A stretch of 64,000 nt of DNA from Lathyrus oleraceus (Eukaryota; Streptophyta; Magnoliopsida; Fabales; Fabaceae), in assembly GCF_024323335.1 (NCBI RefSeq), contig NC_066584.1, positions 268,142,344 through 268,206,343 of the forward strand, read 5' to 3'. The notes below the pieces were generated by a model. The model did no database searches. It had not been told where the DNA came from and was given only the letters and a program-made list of their open reading frames with translations. Made by a program: the position numbers and the translations under genes. Shown one piece after another: positions 49,141-62,400 of the stretch (position 1 is its first letter; every line of letters begins with the position of its first letter).

Positions 49141-51433
49141 GCAAACACACAAGAAGAAGGAGGGTCTCGATTGCAACTAGGGCAAGAGAAAGGGAAGGTC
49201 TCAATCGCAACGGGGGCGAGAGAAAAGGAAGGATCAAAGTTAGTTGTCAGTCAAACTTGATAAGACATCGCATCTCGTGCCTACGTATCTCATATGGACA
49301 TGAGAATCAGAGTTACCGTAGTTCGGCTAAACCATTTTTGTTTGTCTTGTATTTTTTAGATGAACAACGTTACTACACAATCTACCGGATGCTCGAACTT
49401 GGGAGACTTACTCACTTGTAGTAGAAGGAGTTAACGTGTTCTTAAGAGGGGATCAAGTTTGTTTGTGTTTTAGGAAAGCTCACGCAAGAAAGGAAGTCCT
49501 ATACGAAGGAACTATGCTACCTTAATTGACATGCAAGCGAGAGACTATGTGAAGTCTAGCAATCCTATGGGGATACAATCACACCATACACAAACATATA
49601 CAACATGAAGTAAACACACCAACAAGGGGGCTCAAACATCAAGAGTAAGGCTTTAGTCAAGGGGTCATATCAACCTCGACAAACAAGCCGGCTGGAAGGG
49701 TATCTGAGGGCTCTTAACCACTGACATTGACCGTCAGGGTGAGCAGATGAAAGGTGACGAGGATAAGACCTCATAGCTCTTAACCCGGACCTGGGTGAGC
49801 TTTAATCAATGAAAACGTGGGAGTCCAGAATGTGGGACTCTACTCCACTTGACCGACTCTATATACAAAGGATCTTGGGTGTTTATTCAAAATGCATCAG
49901 CACGTAGTGCGAGCAAGATGAAAGACTCAACTGAATAGCAGGGGATGGATTGCACATCCCTTCTATCTGCCAATGCCTCTTCACTTAGGAGGTCTTTGAA
50001 GTACATGGCACAAACATAAACAACCACAAACATTGCCTCTTAAGGAGGACTTCAGCCAAATGCCTGCCAAACATAAACGAAAGGGCTTCCAGACTACATG
50101 GAGTTAAAGGGATTACCTAAGTGGTATGCCAACTACAAGCAAAGCAAAGTTCAAATAATGAACTTAAAGCAGCTAAGGTACCTGTGTAAACAACCAAACA
50201 ATCAGTATAGTATTCAGACAAACTATCAACAGACAAACAAACAGTGGTTCCAATAGACACAACAAGTCAAGCCAACAAGTAAACAACTCAAGTGAGTTCA
50301 TCTCCCAGGAACCTACAACACAAAAAATGTTAGTGGAACAAATCATTTTGCATCTCAATTTATGAGATCAACATCAACCATCAAGACTAGAAGCTTGAAC
50401 CTGAAATGCAAAACTCAAAAGATGAGTACAAACCACTAGCACCAACGCTAGGGTCAAAGGTATTGAAAAAAGTTAAAACAACAACCAATATTCAACATAA
50501 AGCATGTTTAATAAATCATGAACATGTCCTAAAAAGGACCGAGTCAAAAGCATTAGGCAAGGCCATGATTCAACCAAGAGAAGGCAAGGCAAGCAAAAGG
50601 TGCATACAATTGGTCATCAAGAATCAAAATTCCATATTAAAACAGAAATGACTCAAACAATCCTGGAAATTTTTATGAGCATACAACATGTCAAGCACAA
50701 TCATCATGCCAAAAATTATAATCAGAGAAGCTCACAAGTCATGTATCTAAAACAGGGATGGAAAATGAGAAAAACACCAAACCAAATCTCACAAGTCATG
50801 TATCATGTTGGGAATCAGCACACAAAATTTCATGGCAATTGGAGAATTATTGAGCATTTCACATCAATTTGAATGAGGCATGGTACAAATGCATACATGT
50901 TCAAAGAATTCAGCACAATTTAATTTCCAGAAATGACAAAATCATAAAATCACAACCAAAAAATAAAAGACATCCATATGATCATGAGAAAAAAAATTGG
51001 GAATTAATTGGCATCATTTTGTATTTTTTATGATTTTTGGACTAAGCATAAGATAATGAAATAATAATTGAAAACATGGAAATAATGAAAATGAATTATA
51101 AAATTTGGAAATGGCATCAGCAGGATTCGAAGTGAGGATGCAGGCGCGCTACATGAAACGGTGTCATTTTGGTTAATGAAGGACATCAAAAACAACATGA
51201 AAAGTTGGAAAGGCCTTCGCTGAGGATCGAATAGTGGTTGGCCAAAACGCTGCACTTCACTAATTGAAGTGGCAGCCACCTAAGCAGTCCAAGTACATGT
51301 GGCGTTGGTCAACAGAGACGCAACCAACCATTTCGCTACGTAAGCGCCAACGAGGATGCACGCATGGCTAAACCCTAAGACAGAAACCAGACGACGCTCA
51401 TATTGTTCATGCGCGGCCAGGCTACGGCGGAAA

Positions 51434-51460
51434 CCACCGTCTTTTTCATGAAGACGGTGG
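51434..51460. repeat. 10-bp hairpin in E5 LTR
   Basis: CCACCGTCTT (51434..51443) and AAGACGGTGG (51451..51460) are perfect inverted arms around a 7-nt loop. It lies about 640 bp downstream of the - strand TATA candidate, within the transcribed part of the LTR. Confidence 0.75.
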
Positions 51461-52096
51461 ATGAACAGTAACGTCCACTCAATTTTTTTCCAGAATTTTG
51501 TAATGCCTATACCAAATGAAAGCTCTTAACACGCACAATCCAAATCCACTATTATTTCAGTCTAAAACATCATGAACAAAGAGAATCGAAGGAAAACTTA
51601 TTTGCATTCAAAACTTTAATTCACCATATCTCCATGAATACTTGTCCATTTTTCAAGATTTTTATATCAGTAGAATCAGCAAGCAACGAACTACAAGTCT
51701 ATGGCAATAAAAACAAGAATTAGGAGGTTCGAAAAACCTACCTCTTGAAGCTCCAACAATGGTAGTAGTGGATTCAGGTGCCTAGCAATGTGTAGATCTC
51801 TTCTATCAACCTTGTTATCACTTCTGAAGCATGAATCAACTCTTGGAAAGGCTTGGATCTAGCTCAAAGTTCAATTTCCATTGCCATGTTCTTGAGCTTC
51901 ATATGCTTAATTCTTCACCAAATTCTACAAATCAAAGCTTGATCTATACTGAATAATGATCAAAGAACACAAATATGCAAGAAAATCAAGGTGTTATGTG
52001 GAAATTTTTTGAATTATGGTGGAGAGAAATTTTGGAGGGAAAACTTGGATCTAGATCTAGAATGACGAATTGTGAAAATTCTGTTATGATTAGGGC

Positions 52097-52102
52097 TTTA
52101 TA
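52097..52102 (-). promoter_or_regulatory. Candidate TATA box, E5 LTR
   Basis: TATAAA on the - strand ('catataaagccctaatc'), about 1.0 kb into the LTR. The call rests on motif and position only. Confidence 0.45.
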
Positions 52103-53097
52103 TGATATGTTAATCCATTTGCTAATTAAAATTAAGCATGGTTAATGAAAGTTTAGTGAGAAATAAGGTGTAGTGCAAAATTGGAATTTTCACCCCATGC
52201 ATGCAACATGCACGTGAACAGTACCACATGGCCATGCAATTTCACTTAAAATCATCTTATGAACATGTTGGAATGGTTAAAAAGCTCATATGATGCACCA
52301 AATTCAAATTCATGATTTTCCCTCCAAAATGAGCATGAATGAGCAAATGGTCATGTGATGAAATTTCATGCAATGCCTTGATGGATTTGGAAAATATGAG
52401 TCATGACAAGCATTATGCAAAAAGAGGCACTCAATTTGGAGTTCTAGATCAAAAGTTATGGCTTGTTGAAGTTCAATGCACACTTGGCAATGATTCGATC
52501 ACCTCTTCTCAACCATTCATCAGATGCTCATGATCTTGTACTTTTTGGAAATGGGAGAGAAAGATCTTCAACTTTCATGTTGGACCAAAATTCATTTGAA
52601 GCTTATTTGATGTTGGAAAGTCAAGTTGAAAGTGGTCCAAAAACTTGCCATTTTTGGAAACTTGAAATTATAGGTCACTTTCCATTTTGGGAAACTTTTG
52701 ATGTGGCCTCAAAATCTTCAAGGCATGAGTTTTACATATTGAATAAACCTCTTTGGGACATGAATGGGGTGTCTCAAACCATTACTCCACCTCCTAGCCC
52801 TCAGTTGACTTTCAGTTGACTTTTATGGGCCCCAGATGACCTGAAACTGCACTGTGGACTTTTGAGCCTCTAACACTTGGTCAAGTTGCTTCAAAATGAA
52901 CCTTGGTTCACATAAGCTCTCTAGAACAACCATAGGGATTTTATCTCATGGAAATGCTTGGTCTCTTGCACAGATGAATTCTCCTGATGCCAGTCTTGAC
53001 TGATGAGATGCAATGCAATATGCAATGTTATTGTAATGTTAATGACCTAAAAATGAAATGAATGCACAAATGGGGGGTACAAATTTGAGGTGCTACA

Positions 53098-53116
53098 GCT
53101 GCCCCTATTCAATCAA
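53098..53116 (-). other. Polypurine tract of E5
   Basis: On the - strand 'ttgattgaataggggcagc' ends directly at the LTR start TGTAGCACC, like E1 at 3024..3041. Confidence 0.85.
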
Positions 53117-53219
53117 CTGGGAACCTGAACGGATGAGAGCAACGGCTGTCAAACATTCAAGGTAAACAGGGATTGAATACCAAAGAACCGTAGAATTTGC
53201 ACTCTGCGGGGGATGATCA

Positions 53220-53790
53220 AAGAAACAATCAACTTGATATACACTGATATCAAGGAAAGCGGGGCCATTTACCGATGGCGGCTTGAAACAATCGACTTGA
53301 TATACACTGATATCAAGGAAAGAGGGGCCATTTACCGATGGCGGCTTGAACAGTCGACTTGATATACACTGATATCAAGGAAAGCGAGGTCATTTACCGA
53401 TGGCGGCTGGTGGAACAGTCGACTTGATACACACTGATATCAAGGAAAGCGAGGCCATTTACCGATGGCGGCTGGTGGAACAGTCGACTTGATACACACT
53501 GATATCAAGGAAAGCGAGGCCATTTACCGATGGCGGCTTGAACAGTTGACTTGATATGCACTGATATCAAGGAAAGCGAAGCCATTTACCGATGGCGGCT
53601 GGTGGAACAGTCGACTTGATACACACTGATATCAAGGAAAGCGAGGCCATTTACCGATGGCGGCTTGAACAGTCGACTTGATATACATTGATATCAAGGA
53701 AAGCGAGGCCATTTACCGATGGCGGCTTGAACAGTCGACTTGATATACACTGATATCAAGGAAAGCGAGGCCATTTACCGATGGCGGCTT
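53220..53790. repeat. 62-66 bp tandem repeat, nine copies (E5 3' UTR)
   Basis: 'catttaccgatggcgg' recurs nine times, with its preceding C near 53266, 53328, 53390, 53454, 53520, 53582, 53647, 53709 and 53771. Spacings are 62 to 66 bp. Longer units carry an extra 'tgg' in 'ggctggtgg'. Each unit also has 'cttgatatacactgatatcaagg', itself a near-palindrome. It is the E1 62-bp repeat in reverse orientation. Confidence 0.95.
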
Positions 53791-54345
53791 CGATTGGGGA
53801 GAAAAAGGATGTTCACAACTGGAACCAGACAAGACGTTTACCGACGACTCTACTGAGGATTTTGAAAAGGTACATGACCAGACATTGACCGATGACTGGG
53901 GATAACTCGACGTTTACCGACATCGAAAGATGATGTTTACCGACACCAAAAGAAAGGACGACCAGACATTTACCGATGACTGGAAAAAGGATACTCAACC
54001 AGACGTCAACGGACGAATGGGAAAAACTCGACGTTTACCGACATCGAAAGATGATGTTTACCGACACCAAAAGAAAGAACGACCAGACATTTACCGATGA
54101 CTGGAAAAAAGATACTCAACCAGACGTCAACGGACGAATGGGAAAAACTCGACGTTTACCGACATCGAAAGATGATGTTTACCGACACCAAAAAAGGATC
54201 GACCAGACATTTACCGATGACTGGGAAGGAACTCGACGTTTACCGACATCGAAAGATGATGTTTACCGACACCAAAAAAGGATCGACCAGACATTTACCG
54301 ATGACTGGGAAGGAACTCAACCAGACATCAACGGACGAATGGGAA
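53791..54345. repeat. 121-bp and 84-bp tandem units, transition to satellite (E5 3' UTR)
   Basis: 'cgacgtttaccgacatcgaaag' is at 53908, 54029, 54150 and 54234, giving spacings of 121, 121 and 84. The 84-bp form resembles the 77-bp units of E1. The 121-bp form has 37 extra bases with 'caaccagacgtcaacggacg', the motif from which the following array is built. Confidence 0.85.
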
Positions 54346-57300
54346 AAACTCAACCAGACATCAACAGAAGAATGGGAGAAAGAAACCACGACAAGTCATC
54401 GAAAGATGATGAATGGGAAGAGAAACCACGACCAGACGTCAACGGACGAATGGGAAAGACTCAACCAGACATCAACGGATGAATGGGAGAAAGAAACCAC
54501 GACCAGACATCGAAAGATGATGAATGGGAAGAGAAATCACGACCAGACGCCAACGGACGAATGGGAAGAGAGACTCAACCAGACATCAACGGATGAATGG
54601 GAGAAAGAAACCACGACCAGACATCGAAAGATGATGAATGGGAAGAGAGACTCATCCAGACATCAACGGATGAATGGGAAAGACTCAACCAGACATCAAT
54701 GGATGAATGGGAGAAAGAAACCACGACCAGACATCGAAAGATGATGAATGGGAAGAGAAACCACGACCATACGCCAACGGACGAATGGGAAAGACAACAC
54801 CAGACATCAATGGATGAATGGGAGAAAGAAACCACGACCAGACATCGAAAGATGATGAATGGGAAGAGAAACCACGACCAGACGCCAACAGACGAATGGG
54901 AAAGACTCAACCAGACATCAATGGATGAATGGGAGAAAGAAACCACGACCAGACATCGAAAGATGATGAATGGGAAGAGAAACCACGACCAGACGCCAAC
55001 GGACGAATGGGAAGAGAGACTCAACCAGACATCAACAGATGAATGGGAGAAAGAAACCACGACCAGACATCGAAAGATGATGAATGGGAAGAGAGACTCA
55101 ACCAGACATCAACGGATGAATGGGAAAGACTCAACCAGACATCAATGGATGAATGGGAGAAAGAACCCACGACTAGACATCGAAAGATGATGAATGGGAA
55201 GAGAAACCACGACCAGACGCCAACGGACGAATGGGAAAGACTCAACCAGACATCAATGGATGAATGGGAGAAAAAAACCACGACCAGACATCGAAAGATG
55301 ATGAATGGGAAGAGAAACCACGACCAGACGCCAACGGACGAATGGGAAAGACTCAACAAGACATCAATGGATTAATGGGAGAAAGAAACCACGACCAGAC
55401 ATCGAAAGATGATGAATGGGAAGAGAAACCACGACCAGACGCCAACGGACGAATGGGAAAGACTCAACCAGACATCAACAGATGAATGGGAGAAAGAAAC
55501 CACGACAAGTCATCGAAAGATGATGAATGGGAAGAGAAAACACGACCAGACGTCAACGGACGAATGGGAAAGACTCAACCAGACATCAACGGATGAATGG
55601 GAGAAAGAAACCACGACCAGAAATCGAAAGATGATGAATGGGAAGAGAAACCACGACTAGACGCCAACGGACGAATGGGAAGAGAGACTCAACCAGACAT
55701 CAACGGATGAATGGGAGAAAGAAACCACGACCAGATATCGAAAGATGATGAATGGGAAGAGAGACTCAACCAGACATCAACGGATGAATGGGAAAGACTC
55801 AACCAGACATTAATGGATGAATGGGAGAAAGAAACCACGACCAGACATCGAAACATGATGAATGGGAAGAGAAACCACGACCAGACGCCAACGGACGAAT
55901 GGGAAGAGAGACTCAACCAGACATCAACGGATGAATGGGAAAGACTCAACCAGACATCAATGGATGAATGGGAGAAAGAACCCACGACTAGACATCGAAA
56001 GATGATGAATGGGAAGAGAAACCACGATCAGACGCCAACGGACGAATGGGAAAGACTCAACCAGACATCAATGGATGAATGGGAGAAAAAAACCACGACC
56101 AGACATCGAAAGATGATGAATGGGAAGAGAAACCACGACCAGACGCCAACGGACGAATGGGAAAGACAACACCAGACGTCAATGGATGAATGGGAGAAAG
56201 AAACCACGACCAGACATCGAAAGATGATGAATGGGAAGAGAAACCACGACCAGACGCCAACGGACGAATGGGAAAGACTCAACCAGACATCAATGGATGA
56301 ATGGGAGAAAGAAACCACGACCAGACATCGAAAGATGATGAATGGGAAGAGAAACCACGACCAGACGCCAACGGACGAATGGGAAAGACAACACCAGACA
56401 TCAATGGATGAATGGGAGAAAGAAACCACGACCAGACATCGAAAGATGATGAATGGGAAGAGAAACCACGACCAGATGCCAACGGACGAATGGGAAAGAC
56501 TCAACCAGACATCAATGGATGAATGGGAGAAAGAAACCACGACCAGACATCGAAAGATGATGAATGGAAAGAGAAACCACGACCAGACGCCAACGGACGA
56601 ATGGGAAGAGAGACTCAACCAGACATCAACAGATGAATGGGAGAAAGAAACCACGACCAGACATCGAAAGATGATGAATGGGAAGAGAGACTCAACCAGA
56701 CATCAACGGATGAATGGGAAAGACTCCACCAGACATCAATGGATGAATGGGAGAAAGAACCCACGACTAGACATCGAAAGATGATGAATGGGAAGAGAAA
56801 CCACGATCAGACGCCAACGGACGAATGGGAAAGACTCAACCAGACATCAATGGATGAATGGGAGAAAAAAACCACGACCAGACATCGAAAGATGATGAAT
56901 GGGAAGAGAAACCACGACCAGACGCCAACGGACGAATGGGAAAGACAACACCAGACGTCAATGGATGAATGGGAGAAAGAAACCACGACCAGACATCGAA
57001 AGATGATGAATGGGAAGAGAAACCACGACCAGACGCCAACGGACGAATGGGAAAGACTCAACCAGACATCAATGGATGAATGGGAGAAAGAAACCACGAC
57101 CAGACATCGAAAGATGATGAATGGGAAGAGAAACCACGACCAGACGCCAACGGACGAATGGGAAAGACAACACCAGACATCAATGGATGAATGGGAGAAA
57201 GAAACCACGACCAGACATCGAAAGATGATGAATGGGAAGAGAAACCACGACCAGATGCCAACGGACGAATGGGAAAGACTCAACCAGACATCAATGGATG

Positions 57301-59443
57301 AATGGGAGAAAGAAACCACGACCAGACATCGAAAGATGATGAATGGAAAGAGAAACCACGACCAGACGCCAACGGACGAATGGGAAGAGAGACTCAACCA
57401 GACATCAACAGATGAATGGGAGAAAGAAACCACGACCAGACATCGAAAGATGATGAATGGGAAGAGAGACTCAACCAGACATCAACGGATGAATGGGAAA
57501 GACTCAACCAGACATCAATGGATGAATGGGAGAAAGAACCCACGACTAGACATCGAAAGATGATGAATGGGAAGAGAAACCACGATCAGACGCCAACGGA
57601 CGAATGGGAAAGACTCAACCAGACATCAATGGATGAATGGGAGAAAAAAACCACGACCAGACATCGAAAGATGATGAATGGGAAGAGAAACCACGACCAG
57701 ACGCCAACGGACGAATGGGAAAGACAACACCAGACGTCAATGGATGAATGGGAGAAAGAAACCACGACCAGACATCGAAAGATGATGAATGGGAAGAGAA
57801 ACCACGACCAGACGCCAACGGACGAATGGGAAAGACTCAACCAGACATCAATGGATGAATGGGAGAAAGAAACCACGACCAGACATCGAAAGATGATGAA
57901 TGGGAAGAGAGACCACGACCAGACGCCAACGGACGAATGGGAAAGACAACACCAGACATCAATGGATGAATGGGAGAAAGAAACCACGACCAGACATCGA
58001 AAGATGATGAATGGGAAGAGAAACCACGACCAGATGCCAACGGACGAATGGGAAAGACTCAACCAGACATCAATGGATGAATGGGAGAAAGAAACCACGA
58101 CCAGACATCGAAAGATGATGAATGGAAAGAGAAACCACGACCAGACGCCAACGGACGAATGGGAAGAGAGACTCAACCAGACATCAACAGATGAATGGGA
58201 GAAAGAAACCACGACCAGACATCGAAAGATGATGAATGGGAAGAGAGACTCAACCAGACATCAACGGATGAATGGGAAAGACTCAACCAGACATCAATGG
58301 ATGAATGGGAGAAAGAACCCACGACTAGACATCGAAAGATGATGAATGGGAAGAGAAACCACGACCAGACGCCAACGGACGAATGGGAAAGACTCAACCA
58401 GACATCAATGGATGAATGGGAGAAAAAAACCACGACCAGACATCGAAAGATGATGAATGGGAAGAGAAACCACGACCAGACGCCAACGGACGAATGGGAA
58501 AGACTCAACAAGACATCAATGGATTAATGGGAGAAAGAAACCACGACCAGACATCGAAAGATGATGAATGGGAAGAGAAACCACGACCAGACGCCAACGG
58601 ACGAATGGGAAAGACTCAACCAGACATCAACAGATGAATGGGAGAAATAAACCACGACAAGTCATCGAAAGATGATGAATGGGAAGAGAAAACACGACCA
58701 GACGTCAACGGACGAATGGGAAAGACTCACCCAGACATCAACGGATGAATGGGAGAAAGAAACCACGACCAGACATCGAAAGATGATGAATGGGAAGAGA
58801 AACCACGACCAGACGCCAACGGACGAATGGGAAAGACAACACCAGACGTCAATGGATGAATGGGAGAAAGAAACCACGACCAGACATCGAAAGATGATGA
58901 ATGGGAAGAGAAACCACAACCAGACGCCAACGGACGAATGGGAAAGACAACACCAGACGTCAATGGATGAATGGGAGAAAGAAACCACGACCAGACATCG
59001 AAAGATGATGAATGGGAAGAGAAACCACGACCAGACGCCAACGGACGAATGGGAAAGACTCAACCAGACATCAATGGATGAATGGGAGAAAGAAACCACG
59101 ACCAGACATCGAAAGATGATTAATGGGAAGAGAAACCACGACCAGACGCCAACGGACGAATGGGAAAGACAACACCAGACATCAATGGATGAATGGGAGA
59201 AAGAAACCACGACCAGACATCGAAAGATGATGAATGGGAAGAGAAACCACGACCAGACGCCAACGGACGAATGGGAAAGACTCAACCAGACATCAATGGA
59301 TGAATGGGAGAAAGAAACCACGACCAGACAAGGAAAGATGATGAATGGAAAGAGAAACCACGATCAGACGCCAACGGACGAATGGGAAGAGAGACTCAAC
59401 CAGACATCAACAGATGAATGGGAGAAAGAAACCACGACCAGAC
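54346..59443. repeat. 5.1-kb satellite-like array: 111-bp monomer, 779-bp higher-order unit
   Basis: The common monomer is 111 bp and has three related parts of 41, 37 and 33 bp, each starting GAATGGGA and containing CCAGAC. Monomers differ by part omissions and by 'cgacc/aacacc' variants. Between about 56006 and 58342 three almost identical 779-bp units follow each other (same features at 56637, 57416 and 58195; at 56784, 57563 and 58342). A further stretch at about 55043..55640 is repeated 3152 bp downstream (58195..58790). Because 111 is divisible by three, long frames of up to 357 codons open on both strands. They are by-products. Confidence 0.93.
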
Positions 59444-62400
59444 TGTAAGACCCCAATTTTGGCCCTAAGATCCCTCATGGCCCATATCATATCATATCAT
59501 GGCCTCAAGGATCATTGCATGCCTTAGCTTCCCTCCTAGTGGGTAGGTTGCCTTGTGAGTTGATTCTTGATCACCAAGCATGTCTTGCATTTGTATATCA
59601 TTGCCTTTCATATGTTTATTAACCAAAAAGTACAAAAATATTGTCAGTTTAACCTTGTTGCTTGCAGTTGAAGCAATCATCAGCAATTAGGTCAAAGACA
59701 GTCATTAGTCAGTCATTGCAGTGGATGGTGGCCATTCTTGCAGAATTTGGACACCATGATCAATAATAAAGAGTTCATATAACTTGGGACATCATTTGAA
59801 GTCAAGTTCTCAAGGAATTAGGGTTTGGAATTCATCAGAAGTGGTTCCATCATGCAAAACCCTAGAAAAGTCAACAGAAAGTCAAACTTGGTCAACTGTG
59901 GATTTAATCAGTGATTTGATGGATGGAATTGATATGAAGGAACTCACTCATGTCCATACAAGCCTCATATATCATGCCAAACCTCATCATGGAAGAATTT
60001 GAAGTCAAACAGAAAATTTCCAGAAATAGAAAGTGGACCTGTAATTTCAACTGCCAAAAATGGAAACTTCTTGATCTTAAACTTACATCATGATACAAGC
60101 TCCAAATGAATTTTTGCCCAACATGAAAGTTGAAGATCTTGTTCTCCCATTTTCAAAAAGTCCAAGAACACTCAAATCCCATGTTTGGTTGTCAAGATAT
60201 GATCAATTCAATTTCAAAAATTTGTGAACTTCAACAAGCCATATCTCATGAACCAAAAGGCCAATTTTAGTGGGGTTTTTTCCTACAAGCTCCATTTGTT
60301 CCCCTCTTTCCAAAAATGCATTCATCATGAACCAAAACCTTGCCAATCAAAATGCCATTTTTGAGCTTGACTTTATTAAATTCAAGTGAGTTGCAAAAGT
60401 GACTTTTTGAATTAAATGTTTTTAGACATTTTGGCCATTTGGGATCTGTTTAGAAGGTCATTTGCAGCCTGTCCAAAGGCCCAACTCGGGCAGACCATAC
60501 CTTCATATGTACCTTTGGTTCACAATTAGCAAAAATGCAAATGTTCCCATTTGAACTAACCAAGTTTAGCACATGGATTACCAACCTTAAACAGTGATAT
60601 ATAAGACATTTTATGCATTTCAGAACCCTAGAGAGCAGCCTTTACAGCACAAAAATTCTCTCTCTCTCTCAATTTTGCATTTGCACGATTTGGAAATTCT
60701 GAGCAAAAACTTCAAAGACCACAAGCTACCCTTGGCTGTTCCATCATCCATCATCAATACTGAGCTCATTTTAACCATCAAATCACAGCTGGAACTCCAT
60801 TTTCGAGCTCTGTTTTCTTCAAGCTCTCCCAATGGCAAATCGAGATTTAAAGGATTCTAAGCTTTGCTGAGCCAAATAGCTTCAAGTGTTCATCATTTCC
60901 AAGCATTGTGGACCTCTGTTTGAGCTGGAAACATCCAGACAACCACTGTTCCTCGATTTTCTTCACAGCCAAGTAAGATTTCGACCACCCCCTTTCTCTA
61001 AACCATACTATGTTTAGGATAGATCCTTGTATGCTGTTTCTATTGCAACTTGTATCATTTGAAATGGTTGACTGTGCTAGGAGAAATCTGAGTTTAAAGA
61101 TTGTTGGTCATTTGTGTTTTGCACGATTCATTGATGATTAGCTTGTTTTAATGATTATGCCTGCTGGATATATGATGTTGGATGTTTGTTGTTTCGATTG
61201 CCATGATTATTTGCTGTTTCTGGGCGAAAAATTTTTGATCGATTGCATGAAGGTGATGAATGTTTGCTGTTGTGATAAACCCTAGTATTTTTCCAGAAAT
61301 CCTGTTTCATGTATGCATGAGTGTTGGCTGCTGTTGTTGCTTGTGATTGCATGAATCATTTCCACTGCCATGCTGTTTGTATCATGTTGTTTGAATTGTT
61401 GATGAACCAAGGTGATGAATGTTTGCTGCATAAACCCTAAGGGTTTTTGAACCCAGAAACTTGAAGCACGATTGGCCCTTGTACTGTTCCATTGGGAATC
61501 AACCAATGAGAACATTTCCTTGCCTTTGCCTGTACGCAGCGTTTTGATAAGTGAGGGCGATATTTACTTAAATGCCATTCAGTCAATGTGTTTGACCATT
61601 ATTCATGTTATGTGGTTCATGTTTGTTCCAAATGATCACTCATCTTCCAAAAATCATTTCTCACTCATTTCAACTCCAAAAATCACGAAATTTTTTCCAT
61701 CATGTTCATGAGAATGTCCACTATTTTATCATGATTTTTGCTGAATTTTTGGTTGGCTGGATTTTAAATGGCTCTAGGTTTCTTAACATGTATGCTTAAT
61801 TTGTACCTTTTTCCATTCCTTTTGTGAAATAATGAGGATGTATCCAATGACCCTGAAATTTTTTGTGGTTATTCTACACTCATTCATGTTTGTTTTCATG
61901 TAGAGTTTGTGCATTTATCATATGTGGTTTGTGAGATATAAATTTTGGAAGTAGGGTGTGACAATTTGTGTCACACCAATGTTTTGCTATTTCATGATTT
62001 TTGTTCACATATTTCCTAGCCTCCAATTAATGTGAAATTTTGCATGAGCCATCTCTTATATGTCTAGTTGATGTGTGAATTTTCCTGGAATTAATCATGC
62101 CATTTCCCATTTGTTTGTGATTTTTCTTCCCTGCCTAGTCAATTGTTGACTTTGTGTGATACATCTTTCCATTTCATTTGGGAAATTCTCATGCCTTATT
62201 GTATGATCATGAAATTTCACATGTGCATACTAGACATCTTGAGCTTTGCATTGGTGTTAATGCCATCCATTTCTCATCTGTTTTCATTTTGTTATGATTT
62301 TTTGAAGTTGACTCATGTATGTTTGACTTCTTTGTGCATACTTGAAAATATGTTGACTTCCTGATTTTAATTGACTATCTTCCCATGATCCAATTGAGCT

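Larger units (their letters stand above)
48417..53097 (-). repeat. E5 3' LTR
   Basis: On the - strand it starts TGTAGCACCTCAAATTTG at 53097, next to the PPT, and ends GCGACA at 48417. It shares terminal and U5 blocks with the E1 LTR but is about 2 kb longer. It carries a 52-58 bp minisatellite (48941..49140) and the block 'ggaggacttcag...ggcttccagactacatgg' (about 50045..50102), which is also present in E2 and E6 LTRs. Short frames in it (for example 48404..48634 and 48993..49421) run across LTR repeats and are not genes. Confidence 0.88.
48417..59443 (-). mobile_element. E5: Tat/Ogre-type element, 3' end (3' LTR, PPT, satellite-bearing 3' UTR)
   Basis: This - strand element is of the same LTR family as E1. 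Reading from right to left, a 6.3-kb 3' UTR made mostly of tandem repeats is followed by a PPT and a 4681-bp 3' LTR that ends at 48417 inside LTR-D. Its coding part would lie further right. E6 interrupts the 3' UTR at 59443/59444. No protein-coding remnant is in the window. Confidence 0.83.

Noticed and set aside
53220..53790. CRISPR-like spacing of repeats
   Set aside because: The whole unit is repeated, including the would-be spacers. This is a plant minisatellite, and no cas gene is present.
53976..59448. Long + strand frames (up to 357 aa) and - strand frames (up to 219 aa) in the tandem array
   Set aside because: The 111-bp period is a multiple of three, so stop-free frames open on both strands automatically. 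The predicted proteins are pure repeats without known domains, and the region is a 3' UTR of a - strand element.
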